DNA of 28,679 nt from Bacillota bacterium. Its GTDB lineage: Bacteria > Bacillota > Clostridia > Christensenellales > UBA1242. Made by a program: the position numbers and the translations under genes. Shown here in pieces: positions 14,282 to 21,172 of this stretch. Position 1 is the stretch's first letter. The number at the start of each line of letters is the position of its first letter. The notes below the pieces were generated by a model that was not told where the DNA came from, searched no databases, and saw only the letters and a program-made list of their open reading frames with translations. The stretch is from assembly GCA_009780625.1 (NCBI GenBank), contig WQZR01000004.1, positions 1 to 28,679 of the forward strand, written 5' to 3'.

Positions 14282-14953
14282 TTATTTGCCTAACAGCTCT
14301 TTTAGTTTTTTTAGCATCTCTTCTCTAACTTCTTCCACCGTGCCTGCCGCATTGACATCGAGAACAATACTTCTTCCGTCTTTTGTTTTCATTTTGCGAT
14401 ATTTTTCAATCAATGGTTCTGTGCTTTCTTTATAAATTTGAATTCTTTGTTTGATTGAGTTTATATCGTTATCGTCGTCCCTTCTGATTCCTGCTCCACC
14501 ACATTTGCAAATTGGTCTTTTCTTTTCGTCGCACATCGTAACTTTTTTGCCACATGTTCCACAATTAAATCTGCTTCTAAGTCTTTCAACAAGTTCTTCT
14601 TCTGGTGCAAAAAGTGCAACAACTGCAACTGTGTTTAGCATTTGTGTTGCAGCATCAAATTGCTTTTCGTTTCTTGGATAGCCATCTAGCAAAAAGCCTT
14701 TTGCATCTGGGTTGTGTCTAACTTCTTTTTCTGCAAGTTTGTTTGTGATTTCATCTGGTGCAAGCTCTCCTCTGTCTGTATATTGCTTTGCCAAAATTGC
14801 TTGCTTATCTTGCCTTTTGAATGCCGCTCTATATAAATCTCCTGGAGCGATTACGTGAAAACCATATTCTTGCACTATAAAAGCACCTTGAGTTCCTTTT
14901 CCAGTTCCTTGCATTCCCATAATCACAATTGCATCTTTTCCGTAGTTATGCAT
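14282..14953 (-). CDS. adk: Adenylate kinase
   Basis: 223 aa starting at the ATG at 14953; a GTG two codons earlier is too close to AAGGAA to be used. Makes two ADP from ATP and AMP. Walker A GMQGTGKG (13-20); AMP site APGDLYRAAF with the conserved Gly-Asp and Arg; DGYPRNEKQ with the adenine-reading Gln; zinc-type lid NCGTCGKK ... ICKC; and IRRDDDN...QRIQIYKESTEPLIEKYR. All key residues are kept, in contrast to the adk-like neighbour, so this is the working copy. It follows the secY terminator and has its own -10 at 14976-14981. Confidence 0.95.
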   Translation of the reverse strand: MHNYGKDAIVIMGMQGTGKGTQGAFIVQEYGFHVIAPGDLYRAAFKRQDKQAILAKQYTDRGELAPDEITNKLAEKEVRHNPDAKGFLLDGYPRNEKQFDAATQMLNTVAVVALFAPEEELVERLRSRFNCGTCGKKVTMCDEKKRPICKCGGAGIRRDDDNDINSIKQRIQIYKESTEPLIEKYRKMKTKDGRSIVLDVNAAGTVEEVREEMLKKLKELLGK

Positions 14954-14975
14954 ACACACTTCCTTTTAACACTGC

Positions 14976-14981
14976 ATTATA
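14976..14981 (-). promoter_or_regulatory. -10 element of the adk operon
   Basis: Perfect TATAAT on the minus strand, 22 bases before the adk ATG and just after the secY terminator; the -35 (TTCTAA at 17 bp) is poor. Confidence 0.45.
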
Positions 14982-15007
14982 CTATTTATTGACTTTATTT
15001 AGAAATT

Positions 15008-15028
15008 AAAAAAAGCCTTTCGGCTTTT
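15008..15028 (-). terminator. Terminator after secY
   Basis: AAAAGCC (15011-15017), loop, GGCTTTT (15022-15028); on the minus strand the stem ends in seven Ts. It is five bases past the secY stop and cuts adk off from the secY unit. Confidence 0.85.
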
Positions 15029-15033
15029 GTTAA

Positions 15034-16350
15034 TTATTTGTTTAGGAAACCTCTATATTGTTTTGATAGAAGCTGAGCCTCAAGTTGTCTGTTGAATTCT
15101 AGTGCAACTGTAACAACAATCAGAAGCCCGGTTGCAGAGAAAGAGTTTACAAGAAGGTTTGAAAGACCTGCGTCTCCTGCTAGTCCTTTAAACACAAGTG
15201 CTGGAACTAGAGCAAGAGTTGCTAGGAATATTGCTCCAAAGAATGTTATTCTGTTTGTAACTTTCTTTAGATAGTCCACCATTGGTTTTCCTGGACGAAT
15301 TGTTGGAATAAATCCACCGTTTTGTTGAATTTGTCTTGCAACATCTTCTGGGTTGAAAATCAATTGGTTATAGAAGAATGTGAAACCAAAAATCATAACT
15401 GACGTAATCACAATATATGGCCAGCTTCCCATACCCATATAGTCGGAATACCATTCGTATGCTGTCGATGTTGGCCAGAACATAGCCATCATGATTTGTG
15501 GAAGACCCACAATTGCCATTGTGAAAATGATTGGCATAACCCCTGAAGAGTTGATTTTGATTGGAATGTGCGTTGCTTGTCCACCATACATTTTTCTGCC
15601 ACGCATCTGGTTGCTGTATTGAACCGGAATTTTTCTTTGAGATAAGTCAATAAATACAATTGCTGTAAAGATTACGAGAACGGCAACAAGGAAGATTAGA
15701 ATGTTCCATAGATAGTTTAGGTTTCCATCAACTGCACCCTCTGCAGCTCTATATAGCATTGTTCCTGCTGTTGACAAAATACCAACAAAAAGGATTAAAC
15801 TTAGCCCGTTTCCAACACCTTTCTCGGTGATACGTTCTCCAAGCCACATAACAAACAAACCACCCGCCACAAGAAGCATAACAACAATCACGCCCGTCAC
15901 CCATTCTGGTGCACCTTGCCAAACACCTCTAAACAACAATCCGTCGGAGTTGAAGGCAAGAACAATACCCACCGCTTGCGCAATACTCATAACCAGAGTA
16001 CCGATTCTTGTATACATCTGAATTCTTTTCTTTCCAGCATCACCTTGCTTAGACATTGCTTGCCAGCTTGGGATGATGAAGGTCAAAAGCTGCACGATAA
16101 TGCTCGAGTTAATATATGGAGCAACACCCAGAGCTAAGATAGCACCGTTTTCAAGTGCACCCCCAGAAATACTGCTTAGAAGTTCGAAGAAACCACCTTC
16201 TCCAACAACACCCGCTGCGAACTGCGCAACGTCTACACCAGGAAGCGGCATCCAAGCACCGATTCTATAAATGAAAAGTAAAATCAATGTAAAAATCATT
16301 TTCTTTCTTACATCTTTACTTTTAAACGCATTAACCAAAGTTTGTAACAT
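15034..16350 (-). CDS. secY: Protein translocase subunit SecY
   Basis: 438 aa, about ten membrane helices, the central pore of the Sec translocon. MLQTLVNAFKSKDVRKKMIFT, YRIGAWMPLPGVD, the plug region and GGALENGAILALGVAPYINSSIIVQLL are diagnostic; so are GNGLSLILFVGI, KRxxPVQY-like RKIPVQYSNQMRGRKMYGG and NPEDVARQIQQNGGFIPTIRPGKP. Complete. It follows the unknown 129-aa gene by 77 bases containing a 7-bp palindrome; AAGGGG is a somewhat distant ribosome site (12 bases). Confidence 0.98.
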   Translation of the reverse strand: MLQTLVNAFKSKDVRKKMIFTLILLFIYRIGAWMPLPGVDVAQFAAGVVGEGGFFELLSSISGGALENGAILALGVAPYINSSIIVQLLTFIIPSWQAMSKQGDAGKKRIQMYTRIGTLVMSIAQAVGIVLAFNSDGLLFRGVWQGAPEWVTGVIVVMLLVAGGLFVMWLGERITEKGVGNGLSLILFVGILSTAGTMLYRAAEGAVDGNLNYLWNILIFLVAVLVIFTAIVFIDLSQRKIPVQYSNQMRGRKMYGGQATHIPIKINSSGVMPIIFTMAIVGLPQIMMAMFWPTSTAYEWYSDYMGMGSWPYIVITSVMIFGFTFFYNQLIFNPEDVARQIQQNGGFIPTIRPGKPMVDYLKKVTNRITFFGAIFLATLALVPALVFKGLAGDAGLSNLLVNSFSATGLLIVVTVALEFNRQLEAQLLSKQYRGFLNK

Positions 16351-16374
16351 TTCTAAATAAAACCCCTTATCAAG

Positions 16375-16390
16375 TTATTGACATCAATAA
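16375..16390. promoter_or_regulatory. Palindrome ahead of secY
   Basis: TTATTGA-CA-TCAATAA, a perfect 7-bp inverted repeat with a 2-base centre, 24 bases before the secY start. The tight centre suits a DNA-binding dimer better than an RNA hairpin. No regulator is identified. Confidence 0.35.
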
Positions 16391-16427
16391 AACATTTTAC
16401 CATATATTTAAATATTGTTGTATGTTT

Positions 16428-16817
16428 TTACAGAAGTTGTTGAGTATGTCTTTGTCTAACTTTTGGACGTTGGTCCACAATTTTTCCGTTCTCTCTGATT
16501 TCGAATGTTGTATATCTAAATTCTGGAAGTGCTCTTCTTAGCGAGAAAACCATTTGCACCAAGTTTTCCACCAATTGTTCGTTGCCGCTTCTTGTTCCGC
16601 CTGTTGGTGTTCTCATTGCTAGGTCTCTGATTGTTTTTTCAACTCTTGCCTTAACACCTTCCACATCATCTCTAGTTTTGTCTGTCAAAATCACGCGGCC
16701 AAACATGTGCATCTTCACGTTGTCAACTTTTGAAGAAATATTTCTAATAGAAAAAGGAATCACCGAAGACCTAAAATAGTTTGCCAACCATTCTATGTTT
16801 GTTGTTCCCATATCCAT
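16428..16817 (-). CDS. Unknown 129-aa protein upstream of secY
   Basis: 129 aa from the ATG at 16817, starting MDMGTTNIEWLANYF. Not recognised. It looks like a soluble alpha/beta protein: a hydrophobic N-terminal stretch, VKMHMFGRVIL strand, a helical charged segment (RDDVEGVKARVEKTIRDLA), NEQLVENLVQMVFSLRRAL, a strand YTTFEIREN and a basic C-tail (VRQRHTQQLL). The frame is open 12 codons further up, but those codons overlap the -35/-10 of a consensus promoter, so the start lies here; a second Met is two codons in. No ribosome site. Being co-transcribed with secY suggests a part in export, ribosome or cell growth, without proof. Confidence 0.65.
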   Translation of the reverse strand: MDMGTTNIEWLANYFRSSVIPFSIRNISSKVDNVKMHMFGRVILTDKTRDDVEGVKARVEKTIRDLAMRTPTGGTRSGNEQLVENLVQMVFSLRRALPEFRYTTFEIRENGKIVDQRPKVRQRHTQQLL

Positions 16818-16824
16818 AGTATAA

Positions 16825-16853
16825 ATTATACCCCCCGCTACCCCAATTGTCAA
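16825..16853 (-). promoter_or_regulatory. Consensus promoter of the orf129-secY unit
   Basis: Minus strand: perfect -35 TTGACA (16848-16853), 17-bp spacer ending in a G run, perfect -10 TATAAT (16825-16830). The first ATG starts eight bases after the -10, so transcription should begin at or one base before the start codon. Confidence 0.85.
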
Positions 16854-16862
16854 TAGTGCATC

Positions 16863-16886
16863 AAAAAAACGCCGATGGCGTTTTTT
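16863..16886 (-). terminator. Terminator after rplO (end of S10-spc unit)
   Basis: AAAAAAACGCC (16863-16873), loop GAT, GGCGTTTTTT (16877-16886); on the minus strand it ends in seven Ts, nine bases past the rplO stop. Confidence 0.88.
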
Positions 16887-16894
16887 GTTGTTTC

Positions 16895-17788
16895 CTATTT
16901 TTTTGCTGCAGGTTTTGCAGGTGTTTTTGCTGGAGCTTTTGCCGCTGGTTTTGCTGCAGGCTTAGCCGCTGCTGGTTTCGCTGCTGCTTTTGCAGGAGCC
17001 TTTGCTGGAGCCGCTTTCACTACTGCTGGTTTTGCCGCAGGCTTTGCTGCTGGCTTTGCAGTTGCCTTAGCCGGAACTTTCGCTGGAGCCGCCTTTGGCG
17101 CAACTTTTGGTTCTGGTTTTTTTGTTAAAACGATAATTTCAACTTTTCCGCCAGCTTTTTCAATTTTCTTTCTCGCGCCTTCAGTGATTTTGTGGCATCT
17201 GATTGTGTATGCTTTTTTAACATCGCCGTCACCTAGAATCTTAAGACCATAGTCTTCAAGTTTTGCAAACATTCGTTTTTCAAGAAGAAGTTCTGGTGTG
17301 ATTACTTTTTCTGTGATGTTGTTTAGATAGCCAACGTTAACTTCTGTGTATACCTTTCTGAAGTTATTATAGAAGCCGATTTTTGGAAGTCTTCTTGTCA
17401 TTGGGTTTTGTCCGCCCTCAAATCCAATTCTAACTCCGCCGCCACTTCTTGCGTTTTGACCTTTGTGTCCTTTACCTGAAGTTTTTCCAAGACCTGACGC
17501 TCTTCCACGTCCTAGTCTTTTCTCAGAAAATCTTGAACCTTTTCCTGGTCTTAGATTATGCATTTGAAGTTTACCTTCATTTGCTTTTGCTGCTGGCTTT
17601 TTGCTCACAGTTTTTGGTCCTTTAACTTTTGGAGTAACTGGAGCTTTTGCTGGAGCAGCCTTTGCAGCTGGTTTTGCTGCAGGTTTAGCAACTGCTTTTG
17701 CAGGCGCTGCTGGTTTTTTCGCTGCTGCTGACTTAGCCACTGGTGCTTTTGCCGCAGGTTTTGTTGTTGTTTTTTTTGCTTCTGCCAT
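16895..17788 (-). CDS. rplO: 50S ribosomal protein L15 with Ala/Lys/Pro tails at both ends
   Basis: 297 aa, about twice the usual 145. The true L15 core is about 74-222: LQMHNLRPGKGSRFSEKRLG, GRASGLGKTSGKGHKGQNAR, GGQNPMTRRLPKIGF and GKVEIIVL. It is flanked by an N-tail (1-72) and a C-tail (225-297) made nearly only of Ala, Lys, Pro and Val in PAAK/APAK/KPAA units, like histone H1 tails. The N-tail is nearly the same as that of L30 at both protein and DNA level. AAAAGGAAAA precedes the start at 17788. Last gene of the S10-spc unit; a terminator follows. Confidence 0.93.
   Translation of the reverse strand: MAEAKKTTTKPAAKAPVAKSAAAKKPAAPAKAVAKPAAKPAAKAAPAKAPVTPKVKGPKTVSKKPAAKANEGKLQMHNLRPGKGSRFSEKRLGRGRASGLGKTSGKGHKGQNARSGGGVRIGFEGGQNPMTRRLPKIGFYNNFRKVYTEVNVGYLNNITEKVITPELLLEKRMFAKLEDYGLKILGDGDVKKAYTIRCHKITEGARKKIEKAGGKVEIIVLTKKPEPKVAPKAAPAKVPAKATAKPAAKPAAKPAVVKAAPAKAPAKAAAKPAAAKPAAKPAAKAPAKTPAKPAAKK
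17706..17788 (-). repeat. Direct repeat in rplO 5' end (copy 1)
   Basis: 83 bases covering the first 27 codons of rplO; about 90 % identical by eye to 18180-18262, the 5' end of rpmD. Encodes the MAEAKKTT...PAAK start of the tail. Confidence 0.75.
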
Positions 17789-17811
17789 TTTGTTTTTTCC
17801 TTTTACTAAAC

Positions 17812-17832
17812 GGGGAAAACTTTGTTAACCCC
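17812..17832 (-). promoter_or_regulatory. Hairpin ahead of the rplO ribosome site
   Basis: GGGG...AAC-AAA-GTT...CCCC in the rpmD-rplO spacer, 10-15 bases before the ribosome site; could slow or tune rplO translation, or protect the mRNA. Confidence 0.35.
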
Positions 17833-17845
17833 TCGCATTTGTTTT

Positions 17846-18262
17846 TTATTTTACTTCTTCAACTTTAATCATGTGTCTAACAACATGAACTTGCCCTCTT
17901 GATGCCGCGTTGTCTGGCATAAGGCGAGTGTTTCCTGGTCTTTTTAGACCTAGAGCCTGTATTGTTGCTCTTTGTTTTGGTGTGCAGCAAATTGTGCTTC
18001 TTACTAGAGTGATTCTCATTTGCTTTCCACTTGCAACAGGCTTTGCCGCTGCTTTTGGAGCAACCTTAACAGGAGCCGCTTTCGCTGGCGCTTTTACAGG
18101 TGCTTTTGCAACTGGTTTAGCTGCAGGCTTAGCAACCGCTTTTGCAGGTGCTGCTTTTGGGGCGGCTGCCTTTGCTGGTGTTGCTGGTTTTTTTGCTGCT
18201 GCTGGCTTTGCCGCTGGTGCTTTTGCCGCAGGTTTTGCTGTTGTTTTTTTAACTTCTGCCAT
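17846..18262 (-). CDS. rpmD: 50S ribosomal protein L30 with long Ala/Lys/Pro N-tail
   Basis: 138 aa from the ATG at 18262; L30 normally has about 60. The L30 core is 79-138: KQMRITLVRSTICCTPKQR, IQALGLKRPGNTRLMPDN and QVHVVRHMIKVEEV. Residues 1-78 are a tail of KPAAK, APAKA and PKAAP units opening MAEVKKTTAKPAAK. The start is set by GGAGGAG nine bases before; one base follows the rpsE stop. The frame is open 13 more codons upstream, but inside rpsE and without ribosome site. Confidence 0.93.
   Translation of the reverse strand: MAEVKKTTAKPAAKAPAAKPAAAKKPATPAKAAAPKAAPAKAVAKPAAKPVAKAPVKAPAKAAPVKVAPKAAAKPVASGKQMRITLVRSTICCTPKQRATIQALGLKRPGNTRLMPDNAASRGQVHVVRHMIKVEEVK
18180..18262 (-). repeat. 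Direct repeat in rpmD 5' end (copy 2)
   Basis: 83 bases, the mate of 17706-17788, with about eight differences by eye. Suggests a recent copying of the tail-coding DNA between the two neighbouring genes. Confidence 0.75.
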
Positions 18263-18263
18263 A

Positions 18264-18878
18264 TTATAACTCCTCCACCTTTTTGCCTCTAATTGCTGCA
18301 ACTTGTTCTTTTGTTCTTAGTTTTGAAAGTCCGTCGATAACTGCTCTTGCCATGTTGATGTTGTGTCTTGAACCATAACTCTTGCAAGAAACGTTTTGAA
18401 TTCCTGAAAGTTTGAAAATTGGTCTTGCCGCACCACCCGCAACAACTCCAGTACCTTCTTTTGCTGGGTTGATGTAGACAATGCTCGCTCCAAACTTACC
18501 AATAATTTTGTGTGGGATTGTGTGTCCATCAAGGTTGATTTTAAACATGTTTTTCTTAGCATCTTGAACTGCTTTTTCAATTGCGTATGGAGTTTCTAGT
18601 GCTTTTCCAACACCTAGTCCAACGCTGCCTTTTCCGTCTCCAACAACAACCGCTGCAGAAAACTTGATGTTCTTTCCGCCTTTTGTTACGGCAACAACAC
18701 GACGAATTAGAAGTGTGTGCTTCTCTAGACCATCATTTTCTCTTGGTTCTCTTTCTCTTCTTGGTCTGTCTGGTCTTCCGCCTTGTTGACCTCTTCCGCC
18801 AGTGTCGAATTTATTTCCTTTTGCTGCTGGCTTGTTTTCAGCTGATGCTTCTGTTTTTTCTACTTTTTGCTCTTCCAT
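18264..18878 (-). CDS. rpsE: 30S ribosomal protein S5
   Basis: 204 aa, some 35 longer than usual at the N-terminus, where a charged, Gly/Arg-rich stretch (GGRGQQGGRPDRPRRERE) precedes the core. Core marks are LIRRVVAVTKGGKNIKFSA, VGDGKGSVGLGVGKA, PHKIIGKFGAS and GVVAGGAARPIFKLSGIQNV. S5 acts in decoding accuracy and mRNA entry. AAGGAG lies before the start; the 89-base spacer upstream is packed with hairpins. Confidence 0.97.
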   Translation of the reverse strand: MEEQKVEKTEASAENKPAAKGNKFDTGGRGQQGGRPDRPRREREPRENDGLEKHTLLIRRVVAVTKGGKNIKFSAAVVVGDGKGSVGLGVGKALETPYAIEKAVQDAKKNMFKINLDGHTIPHKIIGKFGASIVYINPAKEGTGVVAGGAARPIFKLSGIQNVSCKSYGSRHNINMARAVIDGLSKLRTKEQVAAIRGKKVEEL

Positions 18879-18967
18879 TTTTTCTCCTTGATGGTTGTTG
18901 CGGTCATCACCCGCCTGTTTTTATTGCTTTTTGCAAAGGGCGAAGCCTACGCTTTCACCCGCATGGC
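18879..18967 (-). promoter_or_regulatory. Hairpin-rich rplR-rpsE spacer
   Basis: In mRNA order: a long stem with GGGTGAA/TTCGCCC (18938-18960), TTGC-AAAAA-GCAA (18924-18936), and GCGG-(7)-CCGC (18900-18914), then AAGGAG. Three hairpins in 89 bases, and no gene or promoter found. A candidate control element for rpsE and the genes after it. Confidence 0.45.
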
Positions 18968-19336
18968 TTAGAATTTAAGCCCGCCTTCTCTTGCACCTTC
19001 TGCCACGGCTTTAACTCTGCCTTGGTATAGGTATCCACCTCTATCGAAAACCACTTCTGTTATTTTCTTTGCTTTTGCTCTTTTTGCTGCTTCTGCTCCA
19101 ACAACTTTTGCAATTTGAGTTTTTGTTTTTCCTTTTGCAAGTTTTTCGATTGCTGGCTCAACACTTGAAGCTGAAACAAGAGTTTTTCCTGCTTCGTCAT
19201 CAATAATCTGAACAGAAATATTTGAAAGACTTCTGAAGACATTTAAACGAGGCTTCTTTGAAGTTCCAGAAATTTTTGCTCTAACTCTTTGATGTTTTTT
19301 CTTTCTTAGAATGTTTTTATCTTCTCTATTAATCAT
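18968..19336 (-). CDS. rplR: 50S ribosomal protein L18
   Basis: 122 aa, normal length. KHQRVRAKISGTSKKPRLNVFRS, the central ISVQIIDDEAGKTLVSAS and the end VVFDRGGYLYQGRVKAVAEGAREGGLKF are diagnostic. Binds 5S rRNA with L5. Twelve bases after rplF. Confidence 0.98.
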   Translation of the reverse strand: MINREDKNILRKKKHQRVRAKISGTSKKPRLNVFRSLSNISVQIIDDEAGKTLVSASSVEPAIEKLAKGKTKTQIAKVVGAEAAKRAKAKKITEVVFDRGGYLYQGRVKAVAEGAREGGLKF

Positions 19337-19348
19337 TTTTAACTCCTA

Positions 19349-19888
19349 TTACCTCTTACCAGTTTTACCTTGTTTCTTAATCAGTTTTTCACCGTCGTAG
19401 TGAATACCGTAGTGGTGATATGGTTCAACAGGTCTTAATGCTTTGATGTCTGCAGCAAAGCTTCCAACTTTTTCTTTGCAAATACCTTTAACAATAATTG
19501 CTGTGTTGCCTTCAAGGTCAACATCCATTCCTTCTGGAATAGTCATTTCGCATGGGTGGCTAAAACCAATGTTTAGAGTTAGTTTGTTTCCAGCTTTAGT
19601 AAGTCTGAAACCAACACCCTTAACGTTAAGTTTTTTTGTAAACCCTTGGCTTACACCAACAATCATGTTTGAAATTAGACTTCTATATAGTCCATGAAGT
19701 GCTTTGATGTTTTTGTCTTCACTTTTTCTTGTTACGTTAACAATGTTTCCTTCAATTGAAACAAACACGTTTCTGTTAACTTCTCTAACCAGTTTTCCTT
19801 TTGGTCCAGAAACAGTTATTGTTAAATCGTTTAACTCAACTGTCACGCCTGCTGGAATTTCGATTGGTTTCTTTCCTATTCTACTCAT
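19349..19888 (-). CDS. rplF: 50S ribosomal protein L6
   Basis: 179 aa, normal. MSRIGKKPIEIPAGVTVEL, the repeat-fold VSGPKGKL, HGLYRSLISNMIVGVSQGF and the end EPYHHYGIHYDGEKLIKKQGKTGKR (diagnostic GI.Y..E...K..GK) are present. Near the factor-binding site of the 50S. GGGGAGAA precedes the ATG, behind a short hairpin (19905-19919). Confidence 0.98.
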   Translation of the reverse strand: MSRIGKKPIEIPAGVTVELNDLTITVSGPKGKLVREVNRNVFVSIEGNIVNVTRKSEDKNIKALHGLYRSLISNMIVGVSQGFTKKLNVKGVGFRLTKAGNKLTLNIGFSHPCEMTIPEGMDVDLEGNTAIIVKGICKEKVGSFAADIKALRPVEPYHHYGIHYDGEKLIKKQGKTGKR

Positions 19889-19904
19889 TTTTTTCTCCCC
19901 GTTT

Positions 19905-19919
19905 AGAGTCTGCAGCTCT
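19905..19919 (-). promoter_or_regulatory. Hairpin ahead of the rplF ribosome site
   Basis: AGAG-(7)-CTCT in the rpsH-rplF spacer, followed by AAACGGGGAGAA. A weak stem of four pairs. Confidence 0.25.
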
Positions 19920-19943
19920 CGCTTACGACTTTTTTATTGATGA

Positions 19944-20336
19944 TTACCAAACGTATGCTAGAACTTCTCCGCCAACGTTTTGTGCTTTTGCAGCTTTATC
20001 TGTGATGATGCCTTTGTTTGTTGAAACAATTGCGATTCCCATTCCGCTTAGAACTTGAGGAATGTCTTGTGCATTCGAATAAACTCTAAGACCTGGTGTT
20101 GAAATTCTTTTTAGGCCAGAAATAACATTCTTTCCTTCGAAAAATTTAAATGTGATTACAATGTTCTTTCTAAACGCGTCACCTTTTTCTTCTTTATAGT
20201 TTTCGATATACCCTTCTTCCTTTAGGATTTTAGCAAGAGCAACCAACATTTTTGAAGTTGGAACTGAAATGCTTTCAGCACCGCTTGTAACTCCGTTTCT
20301 GATTCTTGTTAACATATCTGCAATTTTATCTGTCAT
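19944..20336 (-). CDS. rpsH: 30S ribosomal protein S8
   Basis: 130 aa, normal. ADMLTRIRNGVTSGAESISVP, ILKEEGYIENYK, GLKRISTPGLRVYSNAQDIPQVLSGMGIAIVSTN and GGEVLAYVW are diagnostic. S8 organises the 16S central domain and represses the spc operon in enterobacteria. Thirteen bases after rpsN. Confidence 0.98.
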   Translation of the reverse strand: MTDKIADMLTRIRNGVTSGAESISVPTSKMLVALAKILKEEGYIENYKEEKGDAFRKNIVITFKFFEGKNVISGLKRISTPGLRVYSNAQDIPQVLSGMGIAIVSTNKGIITDKAAKAQNVGGEVLAYVW

Positions 20337-20349
20337 TATTTCTCTCCCC

Positions 20350-20535
20350 TTACCAACTTGCTTTCTTCACGCCTGGAAGTTCGCCTTTGTTTGCTTTCTC
20401 TCTAAAACAAATTCTGCAAATGCCCCATTTTCTTAGAACTGCCTTTGGTCTTCCACATATTGTGCATCTTGTGTATTCTCTTGTTGAATACTTTTGTGTC
20501 TTCTTATGTCTTTCAATCATTGATTTTTTAGCCAT
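20350..20535 (-). CDS. rpsN: 30S ribosomal protein S14, type Z
   Basis: 61 aa from the ATG at 20535. Short zinc form with ligands C24, C27, C40 and C43 (CTIC...CRIC), ending PGVKKASW. The start overlaps the end of rplE by eight bases; nine extra upstream codons belong to rplE sequence and are not part of S14. Helps form the 30S head. Confidence 0.96.
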   Translation of the reverse strand: MAKKSMIERHKKTQKYSTREYTRCTICGRPKAVLRKWGICRICFREKANKGELPGVKKASW

Positions 20536-21130
20536 TGAATCCTCCTCTAAATGGAACACCAAGAGCTTTCAACAAGTCGTAGCATTCTTTGTTTGTTTTT
20601 GCTGTTGTTACAACAATGATGTCGAAACCTCTAACTTTTTCGATTTTGTCGAAACTGATTTCTGGGAAAATTGTGTGGTCTTTAATTCCAAGTGCCCAGT
20701 TTCCTTTTCCGTCGAAACTCTTTTCGTTCACGCCTCTAAAGTCTCTAACCCTTGGCAAAGCAACTGAAATAAGTTTGTCCAAGAATTGATACATCTTTTG
20801 TCCTCTAAGAGTTACCTTTGCACCAATCTTTTGGTCTTCTCTAACTCTAAAACCAGCAATACTCTTTTTTGCAAGTGTGCTTACAGCTTTTTGACCTGCA
20901 ATCAATGTTAGTTCTTCAACTGCAAGGTTATAGCTTTTCGAGTTATCTTTCTCAGTTCCAAGACCCATGTTTAGAACAATTTTGTCTAGTTTTGGAACTT
21001 GGTTAACGTTTGTATAGCCGTTTTGCTTCATTAGAGCTTTCACAACTTCTTTACGATATTGGTCGTAAAGTCTGCTGCGAGCACTCTTATATGCTTTATC
21101 CTTATTTTCTTTTTTTATCGCTTCCGCCAT
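20528..21130 (-). CDS. rplE: 50S ribosomal protein L5
   Basis: 200 aa, some 20 longer than usual owing to a charged N-terminal head (MAEAIKKENKDKAYKSARS). Core: LYDQYRKEVVKALMKQ, VPKLDKIVLNMGLG, LIAGQKAVSTLAKKSIAGF, RVRDFRGV and FRGGFNG. L5 holds 5S rRNA in the central protuberance. AAGGAGAA precedes the start, behind a perfect 7-bp hairpin. Eight-base overlap with rpsN. Confidence 0.98.
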   Translation of the reverse strand: MAEAIKKENKDKAYKSARSRLYDQYRKEVVKALMKQNGYTNVNQVPKLDKIVLNMGLGTEKDNSKSYNLAVEELTLIAGQKAVSTLAKKSIAGFRVREDQKIGAKVTLRGQKMYQFLDKLISVALPRVRDFRGVNEKSFDGKGNWALGIKDHTIFPEISFDKIEKVRGFDIIVVTTAKTNKECYDLLKALGVPFRGGFNG

Positions 21131-21145
21131 TTTTTCTCCTTATGC

Positions 21146-21168
21146 GTTAAGAATTTCCGACTCTTAAC
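21146..21168 (-). promoter_or_regulatory. Hairpin ahead of the rplE ribosome site
   Basis: GTTAAGA-(9)-TCTTAAC, a perfect 7-bp stem in the rplX-rplE spacer, then GCATAAGGAG. No T run, so not a terminator; possibly translational control or mRNA processing. Confidence 0.4.
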
Positions 21169-21172
21169 TTCC

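Noticed and set aside
16895..18262. Dense GCT/GCA-rich repeats that look like a satellite or CRISPR-like array
   Set aside because: The repeat period is codon-based, with no constant repeat and spacer; it is explained by the Ala/Lys/Pro tails of L15 and L30.
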